Source of the DNA: GCA-2794515 sp034436155
Lineage (GTDB): Bacteria; Chloroflexota; Anaerolineae; Aggregatilineales; Phototrophicaceae
Length of the DNA: 64,000 bases
NCBI GenBank assembly: GCA_034436155.1
Contig: DAOTVP010000110.1
Coordinates: 10,738-74,737 of the forward strand
Direction: 5' to 3'
Both the position numbers and the translations under genes were made by a program. The notes below the pieces were generated by a model. It worked only from the letters and a program-made list of their open reading frames with translations. It did no database searches and had not been told where the DNA came from. How positions within the stretch are numbered: the stretch's first letter is position 1; each line of letters begins with the position of its first letter. Shown piece by piece: positions 54,624 to 63,196 of the stretch.

Positions 54624-54674
54624 TTAACGCTCATGCCCAAATATGGTTAAGTGTAGATTAAGCGAATAATAACA
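54624..54674. promoter_or_regulatory. Pho-box-like direct repeats upstream of pstS
   Basis: TTAAGT (54647) and TTAAGC (54658) are 11 bp apart, followed at 54669 by ATAACA, again 11 bp, and preceded by TTAACG at 54624. PhoP/PhoB-type regulators bind 11-bp-spaced direct repeats of this kind. The region also precedes the divergent ABC exporter gene at 54794. The sequence is AT-rich, so chance similarity is possible. Confidence 0.35.
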
Positions 54675-54793
54675 AATAACGCCCCTCATCAAACACCTAT
54701 GAACTGCTCATAGCCAGTTTACCCACTTTTCAGCATCCGCTTACACCGCAGGCGGACAATGCAATTCATCACATATGATAAGGGAGTGTATTT

Positions 54794-55774
54794 ATGTCGA
54801 GCCGTCAAATCATCGTCGAAAACCTCAAGAAACGCTATGAAAATGATTTTTATGCCGTGAATGATGTCTCATTCATGGTGAATGCGGGCGAAATTTTCGG
54901 ATTTTTAGGTCCCAACGGTGCGGGTAAAAGCACCACCGTCACCATGCTGACCACCCTCGCCCTACCCACCAGTGGCAAGGCACATGTTGGTGGATACGAT
55001 ATTATCACCCAAGCGCAACACGTCCGCCGTATCGCAGGGGTTGCCTTGCAAGATATTGGCTTAGACCCTGTGATGAAATCGATGGAATTGCTGGTCACGC
55101 AAGGGCAACTGTTCGGCATGAGCCGTATGGATGCGGTTAAACGCGCCAAAGAATTGCTCGAATTGGTGCGACTGAGCGAATTCACCGACCGCCCTGTCGG
55201 GAAATATAGCGGCGGGATGCGTCGCCGTCTCGATTTGGCGATGGCGTTGGTGCATAAACCCGAAATCCTGTTTTTGGATGAACCCACCACCGGATTAGAC
55301 CCCGCCAGTCGGCGCGATGTGTGGGCAGAGGTCAAACGCCTCAACGTGCAAGAAGGCATGACCATCTTTTTGACCACCCAATATCTCGAAGAAGCCGATG
55401 AACTGGCAGACCGTATCGCCATCATTAACGCGGGCAAAATCGCCGCCGAAGGGCAACCCGCCGAATTAAAAGCCGCACTCGGCGCAGAATCCATCAACGT
55501 CACCTTCGCCGACATCAGCACGGTTGAACAAGCCCGTGATGCGCTGGTGGACATGGTAGATCGCGCCCAAATTGACCGCAAAACCTTGCGTTTATATCTG
55601 CAAAATGCCGCCTATGCCATCCCGAATGTCGTCAATAAATTGAATGAACTCAATTTGCAACCCCTCTCGCTCACCCTCACCCAACCCACGTTGGATGATG
55701 TGTTCTTACAAGTAACGGGTCAACGTTTCGTCGAAGAAACCGAAGATGAAACCCTTGCCGAAGCCGTCGCTTAA
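54794..55774 (+). CDS. ABC-2 type exporter ATP-binding protein (DrrA-like)
   Basis: 326 residues with AAGGGAG upstream. Walker A GPNGAGKSTTVTML near 35, signature YSGGMRRRLDLAMALVH, Walker B ILFLDEPTTGLDP and a long C-terminal extension (LKAALGAESINVTFADIST..., PTLDDVFLQVTGQRFVEET) place it in the DrrA/NatA-like subfamily with a C-terminal regulatory domain. It pairs with the permease at 55802, 27 nt downstream. The family exports drugs, lipids or polysaccharides; the substrate here is unknown. Confidence 0.95.
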   Translation: MSSRQIIVENLKKRYENDFYAVNDVSFMVNAGEIFGFLGPNGAGKSTTVTMLTTLALPTSGKAHVGGYDIITQAQHVRRIAGVALQDIGLDPVMKSMELLVTQGQLFGMSRMDAVKRAKELLELVRLSEFTDRPVGKYSGGMRRRLDLAMALVHKPEILFLDEPTTGLDPASRRDVWAEVKRLNVQEGMTIFLTTQYLEEADELADRIAIINAGKIAAEGQPAELKAALGAESINVTFADISTVEQARDALVDMVDRAQIDRKTLRLYLQNAAYAIPNVVNKLNELNLQPLSLTLTQPTLDDVFLQVTGQRFVEETEDETLAEAVA

Positions 55775-55801
55775 TTCATCTATATATAAGGAGAGACAAA
55801 C

Positions 55802-56626
55802 ATGACCGCAATTACAAAACCTTTAACCCAAACGCAAATGGTTGAAAAATCCAAAGGGATGCCCCTCTGGAAGCAAATCACCATGATGACGTGGCGTAAT
55901 TTGGTCGTCATCCGCAGGACACCCGCCTCAGTTATTCCGGGCTTGATGATTAGTGTGTTCTTTTTATTCATCTACGAAGCCTCGCTCAGTGGTGCGGCGA
56001 CCTTTTTCTTGGCGGGGCAATCGTATCTCGCCTTCATTCTGCCCGTATCCATCATCAGCGCCTCACTGAGTGGGTCTGGCTTGGCGGGTCAATACATCGT
56101 CCGCGACATCGAAAATGGTTATTTCGATAAATTGTTGCTCACACCGATTAGCCGTGTGGCGTTGTTATCGGGTCCCGTGTTGGCAGGCGCGATTATTCTC
56201 GGCTTTCAGACCTCGCTGATTTTAGGTGTTGCCATTTTGATGGGACTCGAATCGGCGACAGGCTTCGCGGGTATCCTCGCGGTGTTGGGCTTCGCCATGT
56301 TATTAGGGACAGGTTTCGCGGGCTTCGGTGTGACGGTTGCCCTGCTCACAGGGAGCGCCGCGGCGACCAGTGGCGCGAGTTTCGCCTTCTTCCCGCTCAC
56401 CTTCCTGACCGCCACCTTCGTCCCGATTAATTTGTTGGATGGTTGGCTCAAAACTGCCGCCGAGTGGAATCCGATTACGTATATCCTGCAAGCCACCCGC
56501 GAAATTTTGCTCAACGGTTGGAATTGGGAATACATCGGGCAGGGGTTAATCGCCTGTGCCATTTTGGGATTAATCCCATTCTTTATCTCGCTGTGGGCAT
56601 TGCGCCAACGTACAACCCGAAAATAA
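55802..56626 (+). CDS. ABC-2 type exporter permease (DrrB-like)
   Basis: 274 residues; AAGGAGAG precedes the ATG. An N-terminal amphipathic segment (QITMMTWRNLVVIRRTPASVIPGLMISVFFLFIYEASL) and six predicted spans fit ABC-2 permeases. The signature-like DIENGYFDKLLLTPISRVALLSGP coupling helix and the late PLTFLTATFVPINLLDGWLKTAAEWNPITYI match the family. It forms the exporter with the ATPase encoded directly upstream. Confidence 0.93.
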   Translation: MTAITKPLTQTQMVEKSKGMPLWKQITMMTWRNLVVIRRTPASVIPGLMISVFFLFIYEASLSGAATFFLAGQSYLAFILPVSIISASLSGSGLAGQYIVRDIENGYFDKLLLTPISRVALLSGPVLAGAIILGFQTSLILGVAILMGLESATGFAGILAVLGFAMLLGTGFAGFGVTVALLTGSAAATSGASFAFFPLTFLTATFVPINLLDGWLKTAAEWNPITYILQATREILLNGWNWEYIGQGLIACAILGLIPFFISLWALRQRTTRK

Positions 56627-56651
56627 CCCAAATTTATCCCCACTATAACCC

Positions 56652-56675
56652 AAATAGCCCCTCTGTGGGCTATTT
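56652..56675. terminator. Bidirectional terminator overlapping a stop codon
   Basis: AAATAGCCC, CTCTGT loop, GGGCTATTT then TT. It ends the exporter operon; its right arm contains the TAG (56670-56672) of the convergent DUF3291 gene. Confidence 0.8.
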
Positions 56676-57149
56676 TTGATTCACCATGAGATAACTATCC
56701 GCCTCTGCCGATGTGAACTTCTGCTTGAATGTGAACGCATACGGGGTTACGCCGTGTGTTTGTAGATATTCCAAGCGCGTTTTACCCTCTTGGGCGGTGG
56801 GGATATGCACTGCGGGTATCCACCACAACGCCATGTGTGCGTATGCCAATTTTTCCATCCAACCGCCTTTTTGCCGATACACCTGCACATGGTCGCTATA
56901 ATAGGTGTAGTTATACAACGATTCCATGCTATCCCACACACTCATGTTGATAATCAGACGGTCATCCTCGAAAACGCGCAACGCGAGGGCGTTATCGGCT
57001 TCCCCTTTGAGTCGCCAAATGAAGCCTTGCGTCTGTTCGGCAAGGGCATTAATTTCGTCAATGCGCGATACAAACCCGTATAATTGCTCACTATCCAACG
57101 GCGCAAGTGGCAAGGCGATATTGATTTGTGCGATATGATGGGTGATCAT
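56670..57149 (-). CDS. DUF3291-family protein
   Basis: 159 residues. The family is recognised by AQINIALPLAPLDSEQLYGFVSRIDEINALAEQTQGFIWRL near the start, NMSVWDSMESLYNYTYYSDHVQVYRQ in the middle and ALWWIPAVHIPTAQEGKTRLEYLQTHG at the end. The fold is thought to be a dimeric alpha/beta barrel like antibiotic monooxygenases; some relatives act as monooxygenase-like or heme/redox enzymes, but the function of DUF3291 is unknown. It is soluble and transcribed alone. Its stop codon lies in the shared terminator stem. Confidence 0.85.
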   Translation of the reverse strand: MITHHIAQINIALPLAPLDSEQLYGFVSRIDEINALAEQTQGFIWRLKGEADNALALRVFEDDRLIINMSVWDSMESLYNYTYYSDHVQVYRQKGGWMEKLAYAHMALWWIPAVHIPTAQEGKTRLEYLQTHGVTPYAFTFKQKFTSAEADSYLMVNQK

Positions 57150-57240
57150 ATTTTTTTCTCTCTGTGTATTAAACCGTATGTTTATGGGGTCATCCCGATT
57201 ATAATGATGATAACATAAAAATCAGAAAACGAGGCAATCC

Positions 57241-57834
57241 ATGTCTGAACAATATGACCTAGAGCGTGACCTCAAAGAACTCGAAGCGATGGTGAATCAC
57301 CTTGTGCCGTATCTCAAATCGAAAGAATTGTATGGCAACGCGGGGGGCGGATTTTTTTCGCGGATGCCCGCCCTGACCATCGGCGCGGTGTTGATGCGCC
57401 TGCGCCGTATCGAAGAACAACGCCTATCGCTCTCATCTAACCAACGGGAACGGTTTGATAAAGTCAAGCAAGCCCATAAAAATATCTATCAGGAGTGGAA
57501 AATCCACTACGACAAAAAATTATTGCGCGAGGCACACTCTCGGCTCGATGCCATGCGGACATTTTTTGAAGAATGTGAAAATGCCCCGCGTCTGTGCGCT
57601 CAAGTATACGCGCCAGAGGTGTTACGGCGCACCATCGTGCAAGAAATCGTGCTATACATGCGCGATATTGACCTGACCGATGAGACGCTGACCGATAAAT
57701 TACGCGGTGTGGATAGTCGGTTACGCCGATATGTGCGCCCTGCCGAATTTTTCTGGGCGACTCAACTCCAACCCGCCTATGCCCAAGCCGATTTTTGGTG
57801 GTTATATCACCGCCCCGCAGGAAAAGAGCGTTAA
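57241..57834 (+). CDS. Protein of unknown function, 197 aa, helical
   Basis: GAGGC lies 7 nt upstream of the ATG. The sequence is mainly helical and highly charged, with a glycine-rich turn (YGNAGGGFFSRMPALTIGAVLMRLRRIEEQR) near residue 35 and a probable coiled-coil segment 55-105. Residues are compatible with a cytosolic adaptor; no domain was recognised. The membrane-protein gene starts 3 nt after its stop, so the two are coupled and may act together. Confidence 0.7.
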   Translation: MSEQYDLERDLKELEAMVNHLVPYLKSKELYGNAGGGFFSRMPALTIGAVLMRLRRIEEQRLSLSSNQRERFDKVKQAHKNIYQEWKIHYDKKLLREAHSRLDAMRTFFEECENAPRLCAQVYAPEVLRRTIVQEIVLYMRDIDLTDETLTDKLRGVDSRLRRYVRPAEFFWATQLQPAYAQADFWWLYHRPAGKER

Positions 57835-57837
57835 CCG

Positions 57838-58914
57838 ATGTTATATCTCCGTCCGTTCACATGGGTGATGATTTTGCTGAGTCTGTTTTTTGTCTATCGG
57901 GCATTATCCACCCCTGTGCGCGGATTGGATAACGGCGAGGCGTGGCTGATGTGGATAACGCACGATTCCACGCCTATCATCGGCGCACCGATGGATATGC
58001 TCCGCGCCATGCGGAATAATGTCGGCGATATGATAACGACTTGGCGCGATAATCCGTCTCCACCGTTGTATATCGCCCTACTCGACTTGTGGCGGATGCT
58101 CACAGGTGCAGACTTGATGATGAGCCGTTGGTTGTCGTCATTACTCGCCTTGTTGGGCATGGCGCTGACCTTCCGTGTATCCCATCGAATGCGTTTTGAA
58201 GGCAGGTGGAGCGATGTGATATTCATTGGCTTGCTATTCGCCTATCCATCCGCCACCATCGGCGCAGAAAGCCTGATTATGGTATGGGTAGCGCTTGGAT
58301 TATGGGGTTATATCGGCTATCGGCAAACCCACAAACGGCGCTATCAATTTTTGGCGGGGATATGTGCCATTTTGATTATCGCCAGCGTCCCCGTGTGGCA
58401 TATCAACATCATCATCGCCTTGCTCATCCCGATGATTGCCTTATTCACATTACGAATCATGCACCTCAAACCCGATGATACGATTCATGTGTCGTATAAC
58501 CCAATTATCACCACCACCGCTTTATTTTTCATCTGTTCGCTGATTGTGTATCAATTTTTGGCGGTATGGGTGCGCCAAGACTGGGAAAAAATCATCACGA
58601 CTTATAGCGCAGAGCGTCCGCTCACCGAGCCGATGGTGATTATCTACCCACCCTATCACCCATTAGCCTATTATGACCGCACCGAACGCATCGGATTTGG
58701 GCGTGGCGCAACGCTTAATTTAGGCTGGCGTGACTTTAGTGAGGATGAATTGGCGGGGATTGCGACAGCACTCGCAACCAACGAAACGATTTGGATGGTC
58801 GCGCCGAATGGAGAACGGCAATCCGAGATTTTAGCGCGGTTACTGCGAAGTCATACCCGTGTATTCTTAGGCAACATCAACAACATCATGCCGCAGAAAT
58901 TTTCTAGTCGGTGA
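57838..58914 (+). CDS. Integral membrane protein, GT-C glycosyltransferase-like
   Basis: 358 residues with about eight membrane spans. The N-terminal pattern DNGEAWLMWITHD, then NPSPPLYIALLDLWRMLTGADLMMSRWLSSLLALLGM resembles PMT_2/ArnT-type GT-C enzymes (acidic residue in the first loop, P-P-LY and R-x-x-S motifs). The family moves sugars from lipid-linked donors on the outer face of the membrane. At 358 residues it is shorter than most, and the C-terminal 80 residues look soluble. The call is fold-level only. The end overlaps the convergent nuclease gene by 11 nt. Confidence 0.55.
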   Translation: MLYLRPFTWVMILLSLFFVYRALSTPVRGLDNGEAWLMWITHDSTPIIGAPMDMLRAMRNNVGDMITTWRDNPSPPLYIALLDLWRMLTGADLMMSRWLSSLLALLGMALTFRVSHRMRFEGRWSDVIFIGLLFAYPSATIGAESLIMVWVALGLWGYIGYRQTHKRRYQFLAGICAILIIASVPVWHINIIIALLIPMIALFTLRIMHLKPDDTIHVSYNPIITTTALFFICSLIVYQFLAVWVRQDWEKIITTYSAERPLTEPMVIIYPPYHPLAYYDRTERIGFGRGATLNLGWRDFSEDELAGIATALATNETIWMVAPNGERQSEILARLLRSHTRVFLGNINNIMPQKFSSR

Positions 58915-59476
58915 TGTGGGTATCTATCCCGTGTTGGTCATAAATCCGTAAAATATCTTCGCAAAAATGGATTATGCGTGTGTCATTAGTCGCACGCGCC
59001 GTCTTTAACAAGCGTAGAAAGATACGTTTGCTCAATTCGGTTTGATTATAATTTTTCTTGAGAAAATTATGTGGGGCGCATAAGGTTTGACCATTTTCGA
59101 GGATGGCTTTCCCACCTTTATCTTTGGGGATGATGTGGTCAGCATGAATTTCGACACCGTTTTCGCGCCCTAATCCGCATACCACACACCGATAATTATC
59201 CCGCGCAAAAATCGCCTCACGTATATCGGGCGTAAAATCTTCGAGTTGACGCTCAATCACCGCATCAGGGTCATATAAATAAACCCCTTTATCCACTTTT
59301 TGTAGATGTCCCAATTGATGCCATTTGCGAATTGCCCTATCAGGGTCACGAAATTTTGTGTTATGCAGGCGTTCCCATTCGGCAGTTGCCCAATCTACCA
59401 CTTCAGCATGGGGTATTGGGCGGTTGGGATTTTGCTTAAAATATTCCAAAATTAAATCAGCTTGGCTTGTAGCCAT
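58904..59476 (-). CDS. HNH endonuclease with N-terminal winged-helix-like domain (probable restriction enzyme)
   Basis: 190 residues from the ATG at 59476 (AGAGGTG upstream); a longer frame to 59509 exists. An N-terminal helical domain (LILEYFKQNPNRPIPHAEVVDWATAEW) looks DNA-binding. The HNH core is complete: RDNYRCVVCGLGRENGVEIHADHIIPKDKGGK and NGQTLCAPHNFLK, with a CxxC..C zinc set and the D-H-I-I catalytic His. The start overlaps the end of the DNA methyltransferase gene by 25 nt. Tight pairing with a methylase strongly suggests a type II restriction endonuclease. The recognition site is unknown. Confidence 0.82.
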   Translation of the reverse strand: MATSQADLILEYFKQNPNRPIPHAEVVDWATAEWERLHNTKFRDPDRAIRKWHQLGHLQKVDKGVYLYDPDAVIERQLEDFTPDIREAIFARDNYRCVVCGLGRENGVEIHADHIIPKDKGGKAILENGQTLCAPHNFLKKNYNQTELSKRIFLRLLKTARATNDTRIIHFCEDILRIYDQHGIDTHITD

Positions 59477-60231
59477 GACACCTCTAGGCGTTCTTTCGCC
59501 AATTCGCAATATTCCGCCGAAATATCAAACCCAACACCCACACGCCCGTTATCATGTGCTTCAATAAGGGTTGTACCACTGCCGACAAATGGGTCTAAGA
59601 TGGTATCCCCGACAAAACTAAATAATTTGATGCAACGACGCGGTAATTCGCGTGGGAACGGGGCGGGATGACCAATGCGCTTTTTACTCTCACCATTGAA
59701 TGTCCATACGCCATTTGTCCATGCCATGAATTCTTCTTTGGTGATGTCCGATTCGCGTTTGTGGATGTTATCTTTTTTCCAGCGTTCTTTATACATCACC
59801 ACAATCACCTCAACAGGCGCAATGACATACGGTGCAGATGCGCTCATCCAAGACCCCCACGCGGTACGGCGCGAGATATTACCTTCATTCCAAACGATGG
59901 TCGAATGATACTGCCAACCAATTTTTTTGGCGATACTGGTTATATCGGCGCACACACTTTGTTGACCACCTTTATTTTTATCGAGTGGGATATTCATGCA
60001 CAACCGCCCATCAGGGCGCATCAGACGATAGGCTGTATTTAGCCAATCGTGCGAAAATTGCAAATATTGAGCGTAATCATCCGTATCATCATGTTCGGCG
60101 TAATCAATACCAACATTATAAGGCGGTGATGTGACCAATAAATCTACGCTCTCATCAGGCAGTGCATTTGATGTGATGAAATCGGCATGATATAGGGTGA
60201 TATTATTATGCACAAAAAAAGGTGTTGGCAT
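59452..60231 (-). CDS. Site-specific DNA methyltransferase (N6-adenine or N4-cytosine, beta class order)
   Basis: 259 residues from the ATG at 60231; a TTG at 60267 would add 12 residues. Catalytic motif IV TSPPYN is at residues 34-39 and the SAM-binding FxGxG motif DPFVGSGTT at 213, an order typical of beta-class amino-methyltransferases. Together with the overlapping HNH gene it makes a compact restriction-modification unit. Target base and sequence cannot be told from the protein alone. A terminator at 60289-60310 separates it from the upstream HEAT gene. Confidence 0.9.
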   Translation of the reverse strand: MPTPFFVHNNITLYHADFITSNALPDESVDLLVTSPPYNVGIDYAEHDDTDDYAQYLQFSHDWLNTAYRLMRPDGRLCMNIPLDKNKGGQQSVCADITSIAKKIGWQYHSTIVWNEGNISRRTAWGSWMSASAPYVIAPVEVIVVMYKERWKKDNIHKRESDITKEEFMAWTNGVWTFNGESKKRIGHPAPFPRELPRRCIKLFSFVGDTILDPFVGSGTTLIEAHDNGRVGVGFDISAEYCELAKERLEVSWLQAKLI

Positions 60232-60288
60232 GGGGCAATCCAAGATATAATCAGAACAATTGAACAAATTATAGCATAAAACCTAAAA

Positions 60289-60310
60289 ATGCCAGAGTGG
60301 TCTCTGGCAT
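60289..60310 (-). terminator. Intrinsic terminator
   Basis: ATGCCAGAG, TGGT loop, CTCTGGCAT; on the minus strand it is followed by TTTTTAGG. It closes the HEAT-repeat gene. Confidence 0.88.
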
Positions 60311-60320
60311 GTGGGGATGA

Positions 60321-60782
60321 TTAGCGGTTGTACTTATCGAGCGCGGCGCGGGCTTGGGGTGTATCTATCGCTTTGAGCGCCTGCACCACCGACATGAATA
60401 AGCCCCTGTTAAATCCGTGTAGTTGAAAATGACGTGAACTACCCGTTTTATAATCCGCCAAAATTTGTACTAAATTCGGCACCGCTTTGGGATCACGAAT
60501 AAATCCGAGCGCATCCGCCGAAGCCGATGCAATCAGGGGATTGGGATCGTGTAACAATTGAATCAGTGCAGGGGTGGCGCTTTTATCACCAATTTCAGAT
60601 AATGCCCGAATCACGGCAGAACGCAAATCATCAGGACGATTCACCAATGCACGGAGCAATATCGGCACAACCACAGGGTCTTTTGTCATGCCCAATTTTT
60701 TCGCCGCCACGATGCACATTTCATGGTCAGAGCCTTCTAAATATCCCGCCCATTTTTCGATATAACGCGGGTCTGTAGCCAT
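60321..60782 (-). CDS. HEAT-repeat protein
   Basis: 153 residues from the ATG at 60782 (GAGG upstream). Four to five PBS-lyase-type HEAT repeats are visible: DHEMCIVAAKKLGMTKDPVVVPILLRAL, DDLRSAVIRALSEIGDKSATPALIQLL, NPLIASASADALGFIRDPKAVPNLVQIL. Such small alpha-solenoids bind partner proteins or serve phycobilin-like lyases in cyanobacteria; no partner is evident here. It is soluble and monocistronic. Confidence 0.82.
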   Translation of the reverse strand: MATDPRYIEKWAGYLEGSDHEMCIVAAKKLGMTKDPVVVPILLRALVNRPDDLRSAVIRALSEIGDKSATPALIQLLHDPNPLIASASADALGFIRDPKAVPNLVQILADYKTGSSRHFQLHGFNRGLFMSVVQALKAIDTPQARAALDKYNR

Positions 60783-60890
60783 AATATAAAACCTCAAAAT
60801 AGGATAATAGAAATGATTGTTTCTATCTTAGCATAAATCAAAGATCATGTGAGAAAAAAGTCCTAAAAAATTTGTTATATTCGCGTTTTA

Positions 60891-62012
60891 TTAGGATTTG
60901 AAAACTTTTTTGTAACTCTGGATGGTGGCGAGCGCCGTTTTTTGCCACGAATAACGTTGAGCCTCGGCTATCCCCTTGGCAGAAGCCTCTGAGCGCCAAT
61001 CGGCATCATCCACAATTCGCATCAGCGCATCACGCCATGCCATCACATCATGCGGTGGCAGACATACCCCCGCATTCGCGCCGACTTCGGGCAACGAGGA
61101 CGCATCCGAAATCACCACAGGCACGCCGCACGCCATCGCTTCTAACACGGGCAACCCAAATCCCTCAAAAATAGAAGGATACAAAAAGGCTTCGGCGCTG
61201 TTATACCACAGGGGCAATTCATCGGCGGGCAAAAATCCGAGCAAGCGCACCTCATTTTGTAAGCCATAGCGCGTTATGCGTTCAAAAATATCGTCATATA
61301 ACCAGCCTTTTCCACCACCAAGCAACAACGGCAGGCGTTTATTGGGCGGGAGCATGGCATACGCATCGAGCAGAGTCGTCAAATTTTTACGCGGTTCAAG
61401 TGTGCCGATGAACAACCAAAATCGGTCGGGTAGACCTTTTTGCGTTTTGAAATCGGCGATGATAGATTTCTCTATCGGATAAAACCGCGCCGAGTCGTAT
61501 CCACACGGCGCAACATCAATTTTGTCGGGGGATATGCCAAACGTGGTGGCAACATCGCGGGCAGTGCTTTCGGATATAGCGATAACCCGTTCCGCACGCT
61601 TGCAACTGAGCGCGGTGAACATCCGTAAATACAAACGGCGCGATGCCGATAGCACCTGTGGATAATGAACAAAGCTGAGATCATACACTGTGACCACGCT
61701 GGGAATCGGTTGAATCAGAGGCGAGACGAAGGTCATCGAATGGAGCAAATCGCCACCCTGTAACCGAAATGGTTGGATTGCCTGTTCCCACAGGATGCGC
61801 TTAAGGGGCGATGTGGTATCCCACCCCGCAGGCGCGAGCGAGATGCCATCAAAACGGTGTGGATTTTTCGCGCCGACAAATGCTGTAAATGACCAATCAT
61901 CGGGCGCAATTTGGGATAATTGGCTGAGTGTGTTATAAATATAGCCATGAATACCCGCGCTCCGATAGCCCAGTTGTGCCGATAATAAATGTGCATTGAG
62001 TAAAATTTTCAT
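60891..62012 (-). CDS. Glycosyltransferase family 4 protein
   Basis: 373 residues. A GT-B fold is evident: N-terminal MKILLNAHLLSAQLGYRSAGIHGYIYN with the glycine-rich acceptor loop, RVIAISESTARDVATTFG at the end of the first half, LFIGTLEPRKNLTTLLDAY at the start of the second and the GT4 E-x7-E motif in FEGFGLPVLEAMACGVPVV. It would transfer a sugar from a nucleotide donor with retention, usually in polysaccharide or lipid glycosylation. No clear ribosome site is seen. Adjacent genes do not form a polysaccharide locus. Confidence 0.93.
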   Translation of the reverse strand: MKILLNAHLLSAQLGYRSAGIHGYIYNTLSQLSQIAPDDWSFTAFVGAKNPHRFDGISLAPAGWDTTSPLKRILWEQAIQPFRLQGGDLLHSMTFVSPLIQPIPSVVTVYDLSFVHYPQVLSASRRLYLRMFTALSCKRAERVIAISESTARDVATTFGISPDKIDVAPCGYDSARFYPIEKSIIADFKTQKGLPDRFWLFIGTLEPRKNLTTLLDAYAMLPPNKRLPLLLGGGKGWLYDDIFERITRYGLQNEVRLLGFLPADELPLWYNSAEAFLYPSIFEGFGLPVLEAMACGVPVVISDASSLPEVGANAGVCLPPHDVMAWRDALMRIVDDADWRSEASAKGIAEAQRYSWQKTALATIQSYKKVFKS

Positions 62013-62152
62013 GATGTTATTGTACCGAATTCAGAAGAGAAGAAAATAGGTTATATTCAGCATTAAAATCCAATTGGATTATTTGTTTTTCTGGCGCATT
62101 TGTGTCAGACTTATGGCAAGATTGTATGTGTTCAAGATTAGGACAAAACCTC

Positions 62153-63106
62153 ATGCGGAAATCTATTTCTGTAGATAATGCTTCAGACCTCGTAGAACTC
62201 ACCCAAGTGAGATGCGGATGGATTACGCAAGTGTTATGGTCGCCCGATGGCACGACACTGGCTATCGCCCATGCTGAAGGGGTGCGACTCTATGTGGGGC
62301 AATTTGGTGGCGACCCGAAATATACCCTCACGGGTCATAGCGGGCATGTCAAAGGGGCGACATTCAGCCCCAACGGGCGCATCTTGGCGACTGTCTCCGC
62401 CGATACGACTATCAAATTATGGGATACCAGCAACCTCGCCGATGGTGTATCCGAAATTGCCACGCTCACAGGGCATACAGGCTCGGTAGAGGGGGTCACA
62501 TTCAGCCCCGATAACCGCACCTTAGCCACCGCCAGCGCCGATGGCACTGTCCGCGTTTGGGATATCGAATCGCAAGAAGCCTTACATGTCTTTTCTGGGC
62601 ATGAGCGCGAAGTGACAACCGTCGTCTTTGCGATGGGTGGGCATATCCTCATTTCGGGCAGTTGGGATAACACCCTGCGCCTATGGGATGTGCGTGGCGA
62701 AACAACGGGCGCGGTGTTTGGTCGGCATGATGATTGGGTGCGCGAGGTCAAAGCCAATACACCAGGGACGCTCATCGTATCCGCCAGCAAAGATATGTCG
62801 GTCAAATTATGGGATGCGCTGGATGGGGGCTTGTATGGCAGTATCGATGCCCATTGGCTCGGCGCGGATACGGTGGCAATCAGCCCCGATTCATCGCTCA
62901 TCGCCACCGGTGGGCGCGATAATGTCGTGCGTCTGTGGTATTTGCACCAAGTGTTCAGCGATACCGCCGCCACCAAAGAACAAGCCGTCGCCACCCTACG
63001 CGCACACGAAAAACCCGTCTTATCGTTGGCGTTCAACCCCGCAGGCACACTCCTCGCCTCTGCCAGTGGTGATAACACCGTGCGCCTATGGCAAGTCGGG
63101 GAATAA
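62153..63106 (+). CDS. WD40-repeat protein
   Basis: 317 residues from the ATG at 62153 (AGGA 9 nt upstream); an upstream GTG at 62102 is less likely. About seven WD40 repeats with GH and WD dipeptides are present (LTGHSGHVKGATFSPNGRILATVSADTTIKLWD, LTGHTGSVEGVTFSPDNRTLATASADGTVRVWD and later ones ending in NTVRLWQVG). This forms one beta-propeller for protein binding in the cytosol; there is no signal peptide. It diverges from the GT4 gene. The partner is unknown. Confidence 0.93.
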   Translation: MRKSISVDNASDLVELTQVRCGWITQVLWSPDGTTLAIAHAEGVRLYVGQFGGDPKYTLTGHSGHVKGATFSPNGRILATVSADTTIKLWDTSNLADGVSEIATLTGHTGSVEGVTFSPDNRTLATASADGTVRVWDIESQEALHVFSGHEREVTTVVFAMGGHILISGSWDNTLRLWDVRGETTGAVFGRHDDWVREVKANTPGTLIVSASKDMSVKLWDALDGGLYGSIDAHWLGADTVAISPDSSLIATGGRDNVVRLWYLHQVFSDTAATKEQAVATLRAHEKPVLSLAFNPAGTLLASASGDNTVRLWQVGE

Positions 63107-63196
63107 ATCAATCGATTAAGATTCAGATCATTTGGCACACAGGGCAAAATCGGCATACAATAAGGGAAAAATAATCTCGTCCAATGTGAGGGAACG

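Noticed and set aside
54850..55581. 243-codon minus-strand frame opposite the exporter ATPase
   Set aside because: Antisense shadow of a canonical ABC ATPase.
58904..60231. Restriction-modification pair considered as part of a larger defence island
   Set aside because: Flanking genes (GT-C-like protein, HEAT protein, GT4) show no other defence functions.
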